From: Mycolicibacterium phlei
GTDB taxonomy: Bacteria > Actinomycetota > Actinomycetes > Mycobacteriales > Mycobacteriaceae
Length of the DNA: 64,000 nt
Direction: 5' to 3'
Assembly (NCBI RefSeq): GCF_001583415.1
Contig: NZ_CP014475.1
Coordinates: 5,208,001 to 5,272,000, forward strand
Shown here: positions 39,185 to 48,192 of the stretch, one piece after another
Position numbering within the stretch: position 1 is the stretch's first letter
Layout of the letters: each line of letters begins with the position of its first letter
Made by a program: the position numbers and the translations under genes
The notes under the pieces: model-generated
The model's database searches: none
What the model saw: only the letters and a program-made list of their open reading frames with translations
Told to the model about the DNA's origin: nothing

Positions 39185-40657
39185 TCAGGCCGTGCCGCGG
39201 CGCGCGATGTTGTAGAACCGCACCTCCTGGTACTCCTCGAGTCCCTCGCCGCTGCCCTCGCGCCCGACACCGGACTGTTTGACCCCGCCGAACGGGGCGG
39301 CCGCATTCGACGGCACGCCCTGGTTGATGCCGACCAGCCCGGTCTCCAGGCGGTCGGCGACGTTCAGCGCGCGGTCCAGGTTCTGGGTGAAAACGTAACC
39401 GGCCAACCCGAATTCGGTCGCGTTGGCGCGGGCGATCGCCTCGTCCTCGGTGGAGAACCGCTGCACCGCGGCGACCGGTCCGAAGATCTCGGTGGCCGCC
39501 ACCAGGGCGTCGGCGGGCACATCGGTGAGCACGGTGGGTTCGAAGAAGTAGCCGCCGCCGGGCAGCGGCGCTCCCCCGGTCCGTACCTCGGCGCCGCGTT
39601 CGTAGGCGTCGGCGACCAGGCGCACCATCGAGTCGACGGCGCGGTCATCGATCAGCGGGCCGAGCCCGACACCGGGCGCGAACCCGTTGCCCACCACCAC
39701 CGAGGCCATCGCGTCGGTGAGCCGTTCGACGAAGGCGTCGTGGATGGTGTCCTGCACGAAGATGCGGTTCGCCGCGATACACGACTGACCGCCGTTGCGC
39801 ATCTTGGCCTGGAACGTGCCCGCCACCGCCCTGTCCAGGTCGGCGTCGTCGAACACCAGCACCGCCGCGTTGCCGCCCAACTCCATCGAGGTCCGTAACA
39901 CGTTGTGCGAAGCCAGGTTCAGCAGGACGCGACCGACCTCGGTGGACCCGGTGAACGACACCTTGCGCACCCGCGGATCACGCAGCACCGCCTCGCTGAA
40001 CGACGACGGCGACGACGTGGTCACGACGTTGATGAGCCCCTCCGGAACGCCGATCTGCTCGGCCAGCATGACGGCGTACATCGTGGTCAGCGGGGTCAGC
40101 TCGGCGGGTTTGATCACCACCGGGCAGCCGGCCGCCAGCGCCGGGGCGATCTTGCGGGTCGCCATCGCCAGCGGGAAGTTCCACGGCGTGATCAGCACCG
40201 ACAGCCCGACGGGGGCGCGCCGGACCAGCACGTCGGCGCCGCCCGCGGGCAGCTCGCGGTACGTCCCGCCCGGTCGGCTCGCCTCCTCGGAGTACCACCG
40301 GACGAAATCGGTGCCGTAGCGCACCTCGGTGAGCGACTCGGCCAGCGGCTTGCCCATCTCGCGGGTGATCAGCGCCGCGAGATCGTCGGTGTGCGCGGTC
40401 AACTGGTCGTACCACGCCAGCAGCACGTCGGCGCGGGTGCGGGCCGACGTCCTCGCCCACGCCCGACCCGCGGCCTCGGCGCGTTCGACGGCCGCCAGCG
40501 CGGCGTCGACGTCGTGGTCTGCCACCTCGGCGATGAGCTCCCCCGTCGCCGGATCATGCACCGGGAACGTGGGCCCGCTCGGCGGGGCGATCCCCGCGAT
40601 CACCTCGTCGGCGCGCGCCACCTCCGCCGGGTCGGCGGAACGCACGGGTGTTGTCAT
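39185..40657 (-). CDS. gabD: NAD(P)-dependent succinate-semialdehyde dehydrogenase
   Basis: A 490-residue aldehyde dehydrogenase. The catalytic cysteine is Cys293 in GGQSCIAANR, the general base lies in MELGGN, and the nucleotide site includes TPWNFPLAMATRKIAPALAAGCPVVIKP and FTGSTEVGR. The profile fits GabD-type succinate-semialdehyde dehydrogenases. It overlaps the aminotransferase stop (ATGA), so it most likely takes that enzyme's product: succinate semialdehyde to succinate, feeding the TCA cycle. Other omega-aminoaldehydes are possible if the aminotransferase uses diamines. Confidence 0.87.
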   Translation of the reverse strand: MTTPVRSADPAEVARADEVIAGIAPPSGPTFPVHDPATGELIAEVADHDVDAALAAVERAEAAGRAWARTSARTRADVLLAWYDQLTAHTDDLAALITREMGKPLAESLTEVRYGTDFVRWYSEEASRPGGTYRELPAGGADVLVRRAPVGLSVLITPWNFPLAMATRKIAPALAAGCPVVIKPAELTPLTTMYAVMLAEQIGVPEGLINVVTTSSPSSFSEAVLRDPRVRKVSFTGSTEVGRVLLNLASHNVLRTSMELGGNAAVLVFDDADLDRAVAGTFQAKMRNGGQSCIAANRIFVQDTIHDAFVERLTDAMASVVVGNGFAPGVGLGPLIDDRAVDSMVRLVADAYERGAEVRTGGAPLPGGGYFFEPTVLTDVPADALVAATEIFGPVAAVQRFSTEDEAIARANATEFGLAGYVFTQNLDRALNVADRLETGLVGINQGVPSNAAAPFGGVKQSGVGREGSGEGLEEYQEVRFYNIARRGTA

Positions 40658-41916
40658 GAGGCGAGCTCGGTGACCGTGGTCTCGATGGCGGCCAGGAACG
40701 CGTCCAGCTCGTCGTCGGTGGTGATGTAGGGCGGGCTGATCTGCAAGGTGTTGCCGCGCAGGGGCCGTGACACGAACCCGGCGTCGATGAGCCGGTCGGC
40801 CACCTGTACCGCGTCGAGGTCGTCGGTGAGCGCGACGCCGCCGAGGAACCCGGCGAAGCGGACCTCCGCCACACCCGGGCAGCGCTGCGCCAGCGCGGTC
40901 AGGCCGTCGCCGAGCCGCACCGCGAGGTGCTTGACCCGGTCCAGCAGCGCCTCCTGTTCGAGGATGTCGAGGTTGCGCATCGCGACGGCGCACGCCGTGG
41001 CGTGACCCGAGTAGGTGGCGCCGTGCCGGAAGATCGGGGTGTCCGGACCGTCGGCGAAGAACGGCTCCCAGATCGGCCGCGCGATCAGCACTCCGCCCAG
41101 CGGCGCGTACCCCGACGTCACCCCCTTGGCGAAGGTGATGAGATCCGGTGTGACGCCGTAGCGTTCGGCGGCGAACATGGTTCCGGTGCGGCCGAAGCCG
41201 GTGATCACCTCGTCGAGGATCAGCAGGATGTCGTTGGCGCGGCACAGGTCGGCGATCCGGCGCAGGTAGTCCTCGCGCGGTGGGTGCACCCCGCCCGTGC
41301 CCTGGACGGGTTCGGTGACCAGCGCCGCGATGTTGTCGGCCCCGATCTCGTCGATCAGCGCCGCGGTGGCGGCCACGTCGTGCAGCGGTATCCGCGCCGT
41401 CTCCGGGACCAGGGACTCGGTGCCGTAACCCTCGCGGTTGAAGTCCAGGCCGCCGATGCTGGTCCCGTACGCGTGCAGACCGTGATAGGCGTACTCGCGG
41501 CTGAGGATCATCGTCTTCGACCGGCGACCCGCCCGCTGCCAGTGCCGGCGGGCGAGCTTGCACGCCAGATCGATGGCGTCACCGCCGCCCGAGTTCAGGA
41601 TCACCTTGCTGTCGGGGATCGGCGACATCGCCGCCAACCGCTCGGCCAGCGCCACCGCCTGATCGTTCACGAACCGCCCGAAGACGTGGTAGGTCTCCAG
41701 CCGGCGCATCTGTTCGGCCGCGGCGTCGGCGAGCTCCGGCCTGCCGTGCCCGACGTTGGCGTGCCACAGCCCCGCGGTGCCGTCGAAAAGCCTTCTGCCG
41801 TCCGCGGTCACGATGTAGGAACCCTCACCGCGCTCGACCACGATCTGCCTGCCGAGCACCGACGGCACATGCGCCTGCGCCGGCCACAGTGCCGGTGTGG
41901 ATGCGGCTGCGGTCAC
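40654..41916 (-). CDS. Class III aminotransferase (GABA/diamine type)
   Basis: A 420-residue PLP enzyme of the class III (omega-amino acid) group. The PLP lysine is Lys264 in [15 protein letters not shown]; other motifs are [13 protein letters not shown] and [11 protein letters not shown]. Set between the ureohydrolase and succinate-semialdehyde dehydrogenase genes with start/stop overlaps on both sides, it probably converts 4-aminobutyrate to succinate semialdehyde, or a diamine to an aminoaldehyde. Length and motifs also fit putrescine-pyruvate aminotransferase (SpuC-like), so the donor is not settled. Confidence 0.85.
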   Translation of the reverse strand: MTAAASTPALWPAQAHVPSVLGRQIVVERGEGSYIVTADGRRLFDGTAGLWHANVGHGRPELADAAAEQMRRLETYHVFGRFVNDQAVALAERLAAMSPIPDSKVILNSGGGDAIDLACKLARRHWQRAGRRSKTMILSREYAYHGLHAYGTSIGGLDFNREGYGTESLVPETARIPLHDVAATAALIDEIGADNIAALVTEPVQGTGGVHPPREDYLRRIADLCRANDILLILDEVITGFGRTGTMFAAERYGVTPDLITFAKGVTSGYAPLGGVLIARPIWEPFFADGPDTPIFRHGATYSGHATACAVAMRNLDILEQEALLDRVKHLAVRLGDGLTALAQRCPGVAEVRFAGFLGGVALTDDLDAVQVADRLIDAGFVSRPLRGNTLQISPPYITTDDELDAFLAAIETTVTELAS

Positions 41917-42878
41917 TTCGCGGCGGCCTTCACACCGAAGATGCTGATCAGTTCGTAGATCAGCGAGGAGGCGGCCAGCCCGGTCAGCTGCGCCCAGTCG
42001 TAGCTCGGCGCCACCTCGACCACGTCGGCGCCGACGATGTTGAGATCGGAGATGCCGCGCAGCATCTGGATCATCTCCCGCGACGTCAGGCCGCCGGCCT
42101 CCGGGGTTCCAGTGCCCGGGGCGTGCGAGGGGTCGAGCACGTCGATGTCGATCGAGATGTAGACCGGGGTGTCGCCGATGCGCTCCTTCATCGCCGAGAT
42201 GATCTCCCCGACACCGCGTTCGGCGATATCCATGGTGGAGATGATGCCGAAGCCGATCGCCGCGTCCCGGTCGAGATCGTGCTTGTGGTGCAGGTTCGCC
42301 CGGATCCCCACATGCGTCAGGTGATCCCGGGACAGCAGCCCCTCCTCGTGGGCGCGCAGGAACGGGGTGCCGTGGGTGTAAGGCTGGCCGAAGTAGGTGT
42401 CCCAGGTGTCGAGGTGGGCGTCGAAGTGAAGCAGCGCCACCGGGCCGTGCGCGTCGGCGGCGGCGCGTAGCAGTGGCAGCGCGATGGTGTGGTCACCGCC
42501 GATCGTGACGATCTTCGTGCCCGCCGCGGTCAGTTCCTTGGCCCGCCGCTCGATCGCCGTCAGCGCCTCCTCGATGTTGAACGGGTTGGCGTTGACGTCA
42601 CCGAGGTCGGCCACCTGTTGCACCTGGAACGGTGCCACATCCTGAAACTGGTTGTAGCCCTGCAGGAGTCGGCTGGCCTCCCGGACCGCTGAGGGGCCGA
42701 ACCGGGCACCCGGCCGGTACGAGACACCGGAGTCGAACGGCACGCCCAGCACCCCGACGTCGACGTGGCCGACGTCCTCGGCGCGCGGCAGGCGCGCGAA
42801 CGTCGTCAGGCCCGCGTAGCGCGGCATCTGCTCGGAGTCCGGTGGCCCGACGTACGGAGACGGTGCTGGGGTGTTCAT
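41913..42878 (-). CDS. Ureohydrolase (agmatinase/guanidinobutyrase type)
   Basis: A 321-residue arginase-fold enzyme with the full binuclear manganese site: [23 protein letters not shown] and [22 protein letters not shown]. It splits a guanidino compound into urea and an amine. Agmatinase would give putrescine; guanidinobutyrase would give GABA, which the next two enzymes would use directly, making 4-guanidinobutyrate an attractive substrate. Start [10 protein letters not shown] is the only good in-frame start; the open frame continues upstream through a 12-bp repeat but lacks a start codon there. Stop overlaps the aminotransferase start. Confidence 0.86.
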   Translation of the reverse strand: MNTPAPSPYVGPPDSEQMPRYAGLTTFARLPRAEDVGHVDVGVLGVPFDSGVSYRPGARFGPSAVREASRLLQGYNQFQDVAPFQVQQVADLGDVNANPFNIEEALTAIERRAKELTAAGTKIVTIGGDHTIALPLLRAAADAHGPVALLHFDAHLDTWDTYFGQPYTHGTPFLRAHEEGLLSRDHLTHVGIRANLHHKHDLDRDAAIGFGIISTMDIAERGVGEIISAMKERIGDTPVYISIDIDVLDPSHAPGTGTPEAGGLTSREMIQMLRGISDLNIVGADVVEVAPSYDWAQLTGLAASSLIYELISIFGVKAAAK

Positions 42879-42900
42879 CTGGCTGTGCTCACTCTCTGAA

Positions 42901-42948
42901 TCAACTTCTGGATCAACTTCTGGATCAACTTCTGCATCGACTTGTGAA
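42901..42948 (-). repeat. 12-bp tandem repeat before the ureohydrolase gene
   Basis: TCAACTTCTGGA occurs twice exactly (42901, 42913), then TCAACTTCTGCA (42925) and a degenerate fourth copy. It lies in the 97-bp gap between the ABC ATPase stop and the ureohydrolase start; in the ureohydrolase frame it would encode repeated Glu-Val-Asp-Pro. Probably a slippage product in the leader. Confidence 0.85.
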
Positions 42949-42975
42949 TTGACACGGAAACGGTGTGGGCCCCGG

Positions 42976-43755
42976 TCAGGCCACGCGTCCGCCCGCGGCG
43001 TGCCGGGCCAGAAAGGCACGGGTCCGCGGTTCCTGTGGGTCGTCGATCACCTGCTGCGCGGGACCGGACTCGACGATGAGCCCGTCATCCATGAACACCA
43101 CGCGGTCGGAGATCTCGCGGGCGAACGCCACCTCGTGGGTCACCACGATCATGGTCATGCCGTCGTCGGCGAGTCTGCGTATCGCCGTGAGGACTTCACC
43201 GACCAGCTCCGGGTCCAGGGCGCTGGTGGGTTCGTCGAAGAGCATCAGCGACGGGTCCATCGCCAGTGCCCGGGCGATGGCGACGCGCTGCTGCTGTCCG
43301 CCGGACAGCTGGCCCGGATAGTTCGCCATCCGGTCGGCCAGTCCGACGCGGGTCAGCGCCTCGCGGGCCCGGTCCTCGGCGGCGCGACGGCCGCGGCCGA
43401 GCACCACCCGCTGCGCGGAGGTCACGTTCTCCAGCGCGGTCATGTGCGGGAAGAGATTGAACTGCTGGAACACCATGCCGGTGCCGACGCGTTGGCGGGC
43501 GATCGCCTTGGCGCCGAGTTCGTGCAGCTTCCCGTTGCGTTCCTCCCAGCCCTGCAGCACACCGTCGATGTAGATGAGCCCGCTGGTGGGCGTCTCCAGC
43601 TGGTTGATGCAGCGCAACAGGGTGCTCTTGCCGCTGCCGGAGCGCCCGAGCAGGGTGACGACCTCGCCCTCGGCGATGTCGAGGTTGATCCCCTTGAGCA
43701 CCTCGACCGCGCCGAACGACTTGTGCAGATCCACGATCTCGACCTTGGGCGCCAT
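42976..43755 (-). CDS. Polar amino-acid type ABC transporter ATP-binding protein
   Basis: A 259-residue GlnQ/HisP-like ATPase: Walker [10 protein letters not shown] (about residues 35-43), [17 protein letters not shown]-loop, signature LSGGQQQR, Walker [15 protein letters not shown], and H-loop VTHEVAFA. It energises a polar amino-acid importer whose permease gene ends 1 nt into its start (TGATG). Position between the permease and the ureohydrolase suggests import of an arginine-like or guanidino substrate. Confidence 0.9.
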   Translation of the reverse strand: MAPKVEIVDLHKSFGAVEVLKGINLDIAEGEVVTLLGRSGSGKSTLLRCINQLETPTSGLIYIDGVLQGWEERNGKLHELGAKAIARQRVGTGMVFQQFNLFPHMTALENVTSAQRVVLGRGRRAAEDRAREALTRVGLADRMANYPGQLSGGQQQRVAIARALAMDPSLMLFDEPTSALDPELVGEVLTAIRRLADDGMTMIVVTHEVAFAREISDRVVFMDDGLIVESGPAQQVIDDPQEPRTRAFLARHAAGGRVA

Positions 43756-44741
43756 CAGCGTTCACCGCCCCGCAGCAGCCGCGCGGCCACCGAGGGCCGC
43801 GCCGCCGGGACCGCGGCCAGCGAGCGGCTCATCCGCCGTTCGAGTGCCCCCTGTGCGAGGGTGAGCAGGGTGGTCAGCGCCACGTACCAGATGCTGGCCA
43901 CGATCAGCAGCTCCAGTGTCCGCAGGTTCACCGAGTAGATCAGCTGCACCGAGGTCAGCAGGTCCTGATAGGTGATCACGCTGGCCAGCGCCGAGATCTT
44001 CAGCATGATGATCGTCTGGTTGCTCGTCGGCGGGATGATCATCCGGACCGCCTGCGGCAGAACGACTTTGCGCAGCGTCTGCAGCGGTGTCATCCCCAGC
44101 GACGCCGCGGCCTCCCGCTGGCCGGCCGGGACACCCAGCAGGCCGCCGCGGATGATCTCGGCCATGTAGGCCATCTCGTTGAGTCCGAGGCCGAGCAGTA
44201 CCGCGACGAACGGGGTGATCGCCGTGTTCGCGGGCACCGAGAACAGTTCGAGCGAGGTGCCCGGGAGGCCCAGCGACAGATGCGGGAAGACCAGGCCGAG
44301 GTTGAACCAGAAGATCAGCTGCACCAGCACCGGCACGCCGCGGAAGAACCAGATGTAGCCGCCGGCGCCGTAGCGCAGCACCGGGTTCCGCGACAGCCGG
44401 GCCAGCGCCAGGAACAATCCGCCGACGATGCCGATGGTCTGGGACAGCGCCGTGATGACGATGGTGTTCTTGACCCCGGTGAGCACGGTCGGGTCGAACA
44501 GGTACCTGCCGACCACACCCCAGTCGAGGTTCTCGTTGGTGGCCATGGTGCGGATGAACAGCCCCAGCAGGACCAGCACCAGCAGGCTGACCACCCACCG
44601 GCCGAGGTGGCGGGGACGGGCGCGCGGCAGCGCGGCGTCGCGCTCACTGCGCCCGGATTCGCGCGCGCCCGGCCGGACCGGTGGCGCCTCGGTCGTCGTC
44701 ACGGCATTCTCCTCACCCTCGGTTCCCTCGGTCGGGGGCAC
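43755..44741 (-). CDS. Polar amino-acid type ABC transporter permease
   Basis: A 328-residue His/Glu/Gln/Arg-type permease. It has a poorly conserved cytoplasmic N-terminal extension (about 60 residues), then the HEQRo profile: [45 protein letters not shown] (EAA loop) and [23 protein letters not shown]. It has about five to six membrane segments. The GTG start is 2 nt from the binding-protein stop; an internal GTG at 44702 is an alternative. Works with the flanking ATPase and binding protein. Confidence 0.88.
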   Translation of the reverse strand: MPPTEGTEGEENAVTTTEAPPVRPGARESGRSERDAALPRARPRHLGRWVVSLLVLVLLGLFIRTMATNENLDWGVVGRYLFDPTVLTGVKNTIVITALSQTIGIVGGLFLALARLSRNPVLRYGAGGYIWFFRGVPVLVQLIFWFNLGLVFPHLSLGLPGTSLELFSVPANTAITPFVAVLLGLGLNEMAYMAEIIRGGLLGVPAGQREAAASLGMTPLQTLRKVVLPQAVRMIIPPTSNQTIIMLKISALASVITYQDLLTSVQLIYSVNLRTLELLIVASIWYVALTTLLTLAQGALERRMSRSLAAVPAARPSVAARLLRGGER

Positions 44742-44743
44742 GA

Positions 44744-45652
44744 CTATCCCTGGGCGCGGCTGATTTTCGCCTCGTCGAGGGCGATGTCGGGGACGTGGTA
44801 CTTGTCCAGGATCTCCTTGTAGGTGCCGTCCTCCATGAGCTCGTCGATGGCGTTCTTGAGCGCCTCGGCGAGCTGGTCGTTGCCCTTGAGCACCATCACC
44901 CCGTGCGGCCGCACCTCATAGCGCTCGCCGGGAACCACCTCGAACTCGTCGCCCTGCGAGGCGCTGTAGGCGGCCACCGGGGAGTCCAGCAGGTCGACGT
45001 CGATGCGGCCGCTGCGCAGCAGCATCTGCACCTCGGAGTCCTTGCCCTGCTGCTTGATGTCGATCGGCGGCTTGCCGGCGGCGACGCAGTCGGCGCTGGC
45101 CTTCTCGGCGATCGGGACCTGCACGGCCCCGGACTGCAGACCCACCGACTTGCCGCAGAGGTCGGCCAGGGTCTTGATGTTCTCCGGGTTGCCCTTGCGC
45201 ACCATCATCGCGGTGCCGCTCTGGCTGTACTCGACGAAGTCGACGACCTCCATGCGTTCGTCGGTGACCGTGGCGAAGGACAGCACCATGTCGAGGCGCT
45301 TGGCCTGCAGCTGCGGGATCAGGGTGCCGAACGCGGCGTTGGAGTGCTCGATGCGCACCCCGAGCTTCTCGCCGATCGCCTCGGCGAGGTCGTAGTCGAC
45401 GCCGGTGAAGGTGGTGCCGTCGGCCTCGACGTACTCCAGCGGCGGATAGGTGAAGTCGGCGCCGTTGCGGATTACGCCGGACTCCTGGATCTCGGCCGGG
45501 AGGGAGGCGAACAGGGCCGGTTTGTCAGCGGCACTGGTCTGCTCCCCCGCCGAGTCGGTACCGCCCGATCCGCATGCGGTGGCCAACAGCAGCGGCGCCG
45601 CCACCGCCATCGCCGCGCCCCAGCGCCGGAATACCCTGCCCCGTCGTTCCAT
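44744..45652 (-). CDS. Polar amino-acid type ABC substrate-binding lipoprotein
   Basis: A 302-residue binding protein with a lipoprotein signal ending at ATACGSGG and a type 3 solute-binding core (FTYPPLEYVEADGTTFTGVDYDLAEAIGEKLGV; Asp-rich ligand-binding DYDLAEAI). This family takes up arginine, glutamine, GABA-like and opine ligands. It is the first gene of the long operon running to about 36660, and the AATCGT/ACGATT operator lies 19-32 nt upstream of its start. Confidence 0.88.
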   Translation of the reverse strand: MERRGRVFRRWGAAMAVAAPLLLATACGSGGTDSAGEQTSAADKPALFASLPAEIQESGVIRNGADFTYPPLEYVEADGTTFTGVDYDLAEAIGEKLGVRIEHSNAAFGTLIPQLQAKRLDMVLSFATVTDERMEVVDFVEYSQSGTAMMVRKGNPENIKTLADLCGKSVGLQSGAVQVPIAEKASADCVAAGKPPIDIKQQGKDSEVQMLLRSGRIDVDLLDSPVAAYSASQGDEFEVVPGERYEVRPHGVMVLKGNDQLAEALKNAIDELMEDGTYKEILDKYHVPDIALDEAKISRAQG

Positions 45653-45670
45653 CGCCGACCTCGTTTCGTT

Positions 45671-45684
45671 AATCGTTTACGATT
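45671..45684. promoter_or_regulatory. GntR-type operator before ABC/ureohydrolase operon
   Basis: AATCGT-TT-ACGATT is a perfect 6-bp-arm palindrome, 19 nt upstream of the binding-protein start. A closely related 14-mer, AATTGTAAGCGATT, lies at 46587-46600 before the GntR gene, so the same FCD-type regulator may control both. Confidence 0.6.
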
Positions 45685-45780
45685 TACGAGGAGGCTAACA
45701 ACGGTGAGTAGACCCCTCAACCGGAACGACAAAATCGCCGCCGGCCGTACGGCTCGGCGGCGACGGGTGACCCGATGGGT

Positions 45781-46539
45781 CTACTTGGCGAGATAGCCAC
45801 CGTCGACCGGCAGCGAGACTCCGGTGATATAGGCGGCCCCGGGCGAGGCCAGGAACGACACCGCGGCGGCGACGTCGGCGGGCTCGGCGATCCGCCCCAG
45901 CGGGATGGCCTCGGCCTGGGCCCTGGCCACCTCCTCGGGGTCGGGCAGCCCGGCCATCCACTCCTCGTAGAGCGGGGTGCGGGTCAGCCCCGGGGCGACG
46001 GCGTTGACGCGGACGTTGTGCTCGGCCAGCTCGATGGCGGCGGTCCGGGTCAGTGACAGCAGTGCGCCCTTGCTCGCCGAGTAGATGCCCATGGTCGGGA
46101 CACCGGCGCTGGCCAGGCGGGACGTCACGTTGATGATCGCGCCGCCGCGACCGGCGTCGACCATCGCCCGCGCGGCGGCCTGCAGCAGCAGCACCGCGGC
46201 CACGGTGTTGGTCTCCAGCGTGGTGCGGATCTCGGCGGCGGGCACCGCCAGCAGCGGACCGGTGTGGTCGATGGCCGCGTTGTTGACCAGCACGTCGAGC
46301 CGGCCGAACCGCTCGACCGCGGCGGCCACCAGGCGATCGCAGGCGCCGTCGGCGGTCAGATCGGCGGCGACGAAGTGCGCGCGCTCGCCCAGCTCCGACT
46401 GCACCTGGGCCCCGCGCTCGGCCGACCGCCCGGAGATGACCACGTTCAGCCCGTCGGCCACCAGCCGGCGGGCGACCTCGACGCCGATTCCGGAGGTCGA
46501 CCCGCTGACGAGCGCCACCCGGGTTTCGGTCATCGTCAT
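45781..46539 (-). CDS. SDR family oxidoreductase
   Basis: A 252-residue classical short-chain dehydrogenase: cofactor motif SGSTSGIGVEVAR, NNAAIDHTG, catalytic Ser in INVTSRLAS and YSASK (Tyr-x-x-x-Lys). Typical length, typical C-terminal PVDGGY. It stands between the divergent GntR gene and the ABC importer operon, on the operon's strand, 128 nt upstream of the importer start. It probably belongs to the same regulon, oxidising or reducing a hydroxy/keto intermediate; the substrate is unknown. Confidence 0.87.
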   Translation of the reverse strand: MTMTETRVALVSGSTSGIGVEVARRLVADGLNVVISGRSAERGAQVQSELGERAHFVAADLTADGACDRLVAAAVERFGRLDVLVNNAAIDHTGPLLAVPAAEIRTTLETNTVAAVLLLQAAARAMVDAGRGGAIINVTSRLASAGVPTMGIYSASKGALLSLTRTAAIELAEHNVRVNAVAPGLTRTPLYEEWMAGLPDPEEVARAQAEAIPLGRIAEPADVAAAVSFLASPGAAYITGVSLPVDGGYLAK

Positions 46540-46586
46540 TGCGGGTCCCTTCGTTCGTCGGCACGGCCCGACGGGTCGGGCGTGTA

Positions 46587-46600
46587 AATTGTAAGCGATT
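46587..46600. promoter_or_regulatory. GntR-type operator between SDR and GntR genes
   Basis: AATTGTAAGCGATT, followed by a second half-site TTAACGATC, matches 9 of 14 positions of the palindrome at 45671, including AAT-GT and CGATT. It lies 18 nt upstream of the GntR start and within the divergent promoter for the SDR gene. Confidence 0.5.
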
Positions 46601-46618
46601 AACGATCAAGGTCTGGGG

Positions 46619-47311
46619 GTGCGGATGGCATCGAAGGCGTCGCTCTCCGACGTCGCTCCGATCGAGCCCGTCGACATCGCGCTGACGGTGGCCAACCGGT
46701 TGCGCGACATGTTGGCCCAGGGCCGGTTCCAACCGGGCGAGCAGATCACCGAACCCTCGATCGCCGCGGCGTTCCACGTCGGGCGGGGGCCGGTGCGCGA
46801 GGCCCTCAAGCGCCTCACCGAACAGGGGCTGCTGGTCTCCGAACGCAACCGCGGGGTGTTCGTCCCCGTCCTGTCCACCGAGGATGTCGAGGACATCTAC
46901 CGGCTGCGCGAGGCGGTGGAGCTCGCCGCGATCAAACATCTGGTGCAGAACCCCGACCCCCGGGTCTTCGCCCGGTTGTGGGACATCCTGCGGCAGTACC
47001 GGGAGAACCTGGCGATCCAGGACTGGGACAGCGCCGACGAGCTGGATATGGCCTTCCACCGCGAACTCGTGTACGCCACCGGCAGCCGTCGACTCATCCA
47101 GGCGTTCGACACGGTGTCGGTCGAGACGCGGATGTGCCTGCGCGCATTGGTCTTTCACCATCCGGACCACCCGGACATGGAGAGCTGGCACACCGACATC
47201 CTGCGGGCCGCCGAACAGGGCGACCTGCAGGCCGCCCAGCGCGCGCTGGAGTTTCACAACTCCACGGTGATCGCCGACATCAAGCGCGGCAACGAGGCCG
47301 GCGACTCCTAG
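46619..47311 (+). CDS. GntR/FadR (FCD-domain) transcriptional regulator
   Basis: A 230-residue FadR-subfamily regulator. The winged HTH is at residues about 15-85 (GEQITEPSIAAAFHVGRGPVREALKRLTEQGLL) and the all-helical FCD ligand domain is at about 95-220, with metal-site histidines (FHRELV, HNSTV). FCD regulators usually bind carboxylates. Divergent from the SDR gene; operator-like sequences before it and before the importer operon suggest it controls the whole ureohydrolase cluster. GTG start; an ATG two codons later (46625) is an alternative. Confidence 0.87.
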   Translation: MRMASKASLSDVAPIEPVDIALTVANRLRDMLAQGRFQPGEQITEPSIAAAFHVGRGPVREALKRLTEQGLLVSERNRGVFVPVLSTEDVEDIYRLREAVELAAIKHLVQNPDPRVFARLWDILRQYRENLAIQDWDSADELDMAFHRELVYATGSRRLIQAFDTVSVETRMCLRALVFHHPDHPDMESWHTDILRAAEQGDLQAAQRALEFHNSTVIADIKRGNEAGDS

Positions 47312-48081
47312 GTGGCGGGCGCGATCAGCGTGATACCGCCGTCGTAGCGCGGGTACAACAGCCGGCCGCGACCGCTGTCGGGGTCGGTGTAGAACAGGAA
47401 GCCCAAGCTGTGCTCACACAGCCTGGCCAGCGCGTCGTCGTCGCTGAGAACCGGTGTGGGACGCGGGTTTACCACCAGCGGCTGCGGCGGCGGGATCGGC
47501 GCGCGGGATCCTCCGGGCGGGTGTACGTGGCGCTGGCGGTTCAACCGCAAACCGGACGGGCCGGCCCGGTACACCACCGCCTCCTCACCGGTCTCGGCGT
47601 CGGTGAACAGGTGCACGTCGTAGTCCATCGCGTCCATCGCCGCCGCGGCGTCCAGCGGGGTGGCGCGCGCCAGCGGCACCAGCTTGCGGCGCGCGATGAC
47701 CGCCAGTTCCGGGGCGGACAGGATGCAGCGGCTGCGATCCGGCCAGCGCCGCGGCCGCCACGGCCTGCGGGTCCGCACGATCTGTTCGACCAGTCGCGTC
47801 TGCACCGGGACCAGATCCTCGACGTCGCGGATGACGGTCTGCATGCGCAGCGCGGTGTCACCCTCACCGAGATTGACCTGGACCACCAGCGGATTGCCCG
47901 GCAGCGCCGCCGCGCTCAGCCGGACCCGGACCTCACCGCCCAGGCCGCGGTTGCGCAGCACCTCGCCCACCGCCCGCGCGACCCGTTGCGCGTCGTAGGT
48001 CAGGACGTCGCCGACCACGGTGATGTTCGGGAAGTCCGGGTCGCGGAAGGGCTCGACCGCGGAACTCACCAGGCCATGCAC
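47308..48081 (-). CDS. Dormancy-associated translation inhibitor homologue (Rv0079/DATIN-like)
   Basis: A 257-residue protein closely similar to M. tuberculosis Rv0079. The N-terminal part resembles ribosome hibernation factor folds, and the C-terminal part is the S30AE/sigma-54-modulation dimerisation domain (about 145-255; LDAAAAMDAMDYDVHLFTDAETGEEAVVYRAGPSGLRL). The family binds ribosomes and slows translation under hypoxia. A DosR-box-like sequence lies about 61-78 nt upstream, in keeping with membership in the dormancy regulon. The GTG at 48081 sits 9 nt after an AGGAGG that is partly folded into a 10-bp hairpin. Its stop overlaps the convergent GntR stop. Confidence 0.87.
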   Translation of the reverse strand: MHGLVSSAVEPFRDPDFPNITVVGDVLTYDAQRVARAVGEVLRNRGLGGEVRVRLSAAALPGNPLVVQVNLGEGDTALRMQTVIRDVEDLVPVQTRLVEQIVRTRRPWRPRRWPDRSRCILSAPELAVIARRKLVPLARATPLDAAAAMDAMDYDVHLFTDAETGEEAVVYRAGPSGLRLNRQRHVHPPGGSRAPIPPPQPLVVNPRPTPVLSDDDALARLCEHSLGFLFYTDPDSGRGRLLYPRYDGGITLIAPAT

Positions 48082-48083
48082 CG

Positions 48084-48116
48084 CTCGAAGCCTCCTCGCC
48101 GTCTGCAGGCTTCGAG
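48084..48116 (-). promoter_or_regulatory. 10-bp hairpin at the DATIN-like ribosome-binding site
   Basis: CTCGAAGCCT (48084-48093) and AGGCTTCGAG (48107-48116) are perfectly complementary with a 13-nt loop. On the coding strand the 3' arm begins inside the Shine-Dalgarno GAGGAGG, so folding would restrict ribosome access. Confidence 0.6.
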
Positions 48117-48141
48117 TGTTGCTGGCTAACCCAGCCCGGCA

Positions 48142-48159
48142 CAGGGCCGAAAGTCCCTA
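48142..48159. promoter_or_regulatory. DosR-box-like site upstream of DATIN-like gene
   Basis: On the DATIN coding strand the sequence reads TAGGGACTTTCGGCCCTG, which fits the DosR (DevR) consensus core GGGACTTT-GG-CCC. It is located 61-78 nt upstream of the start. A CRP-like palindrome, TGTGATCAGGGCCACA (48177-48192), lies just beyond it. Confidence 0.65.
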
Positions 48160-48192
48160 CCCGGGAAGCGATCCGGTGTGATCAGGGCCACA

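Noticed and set aside
42901-43019. N-terminal Glu-Val-Asp-Pro repeat as part of the ureohydrolase
   Set aside because: No ATG, GTG or TTG in frame between the repeat and the ABC ATPase stop gives a sensible start; the next upstream start lies inside the ATPase gene.
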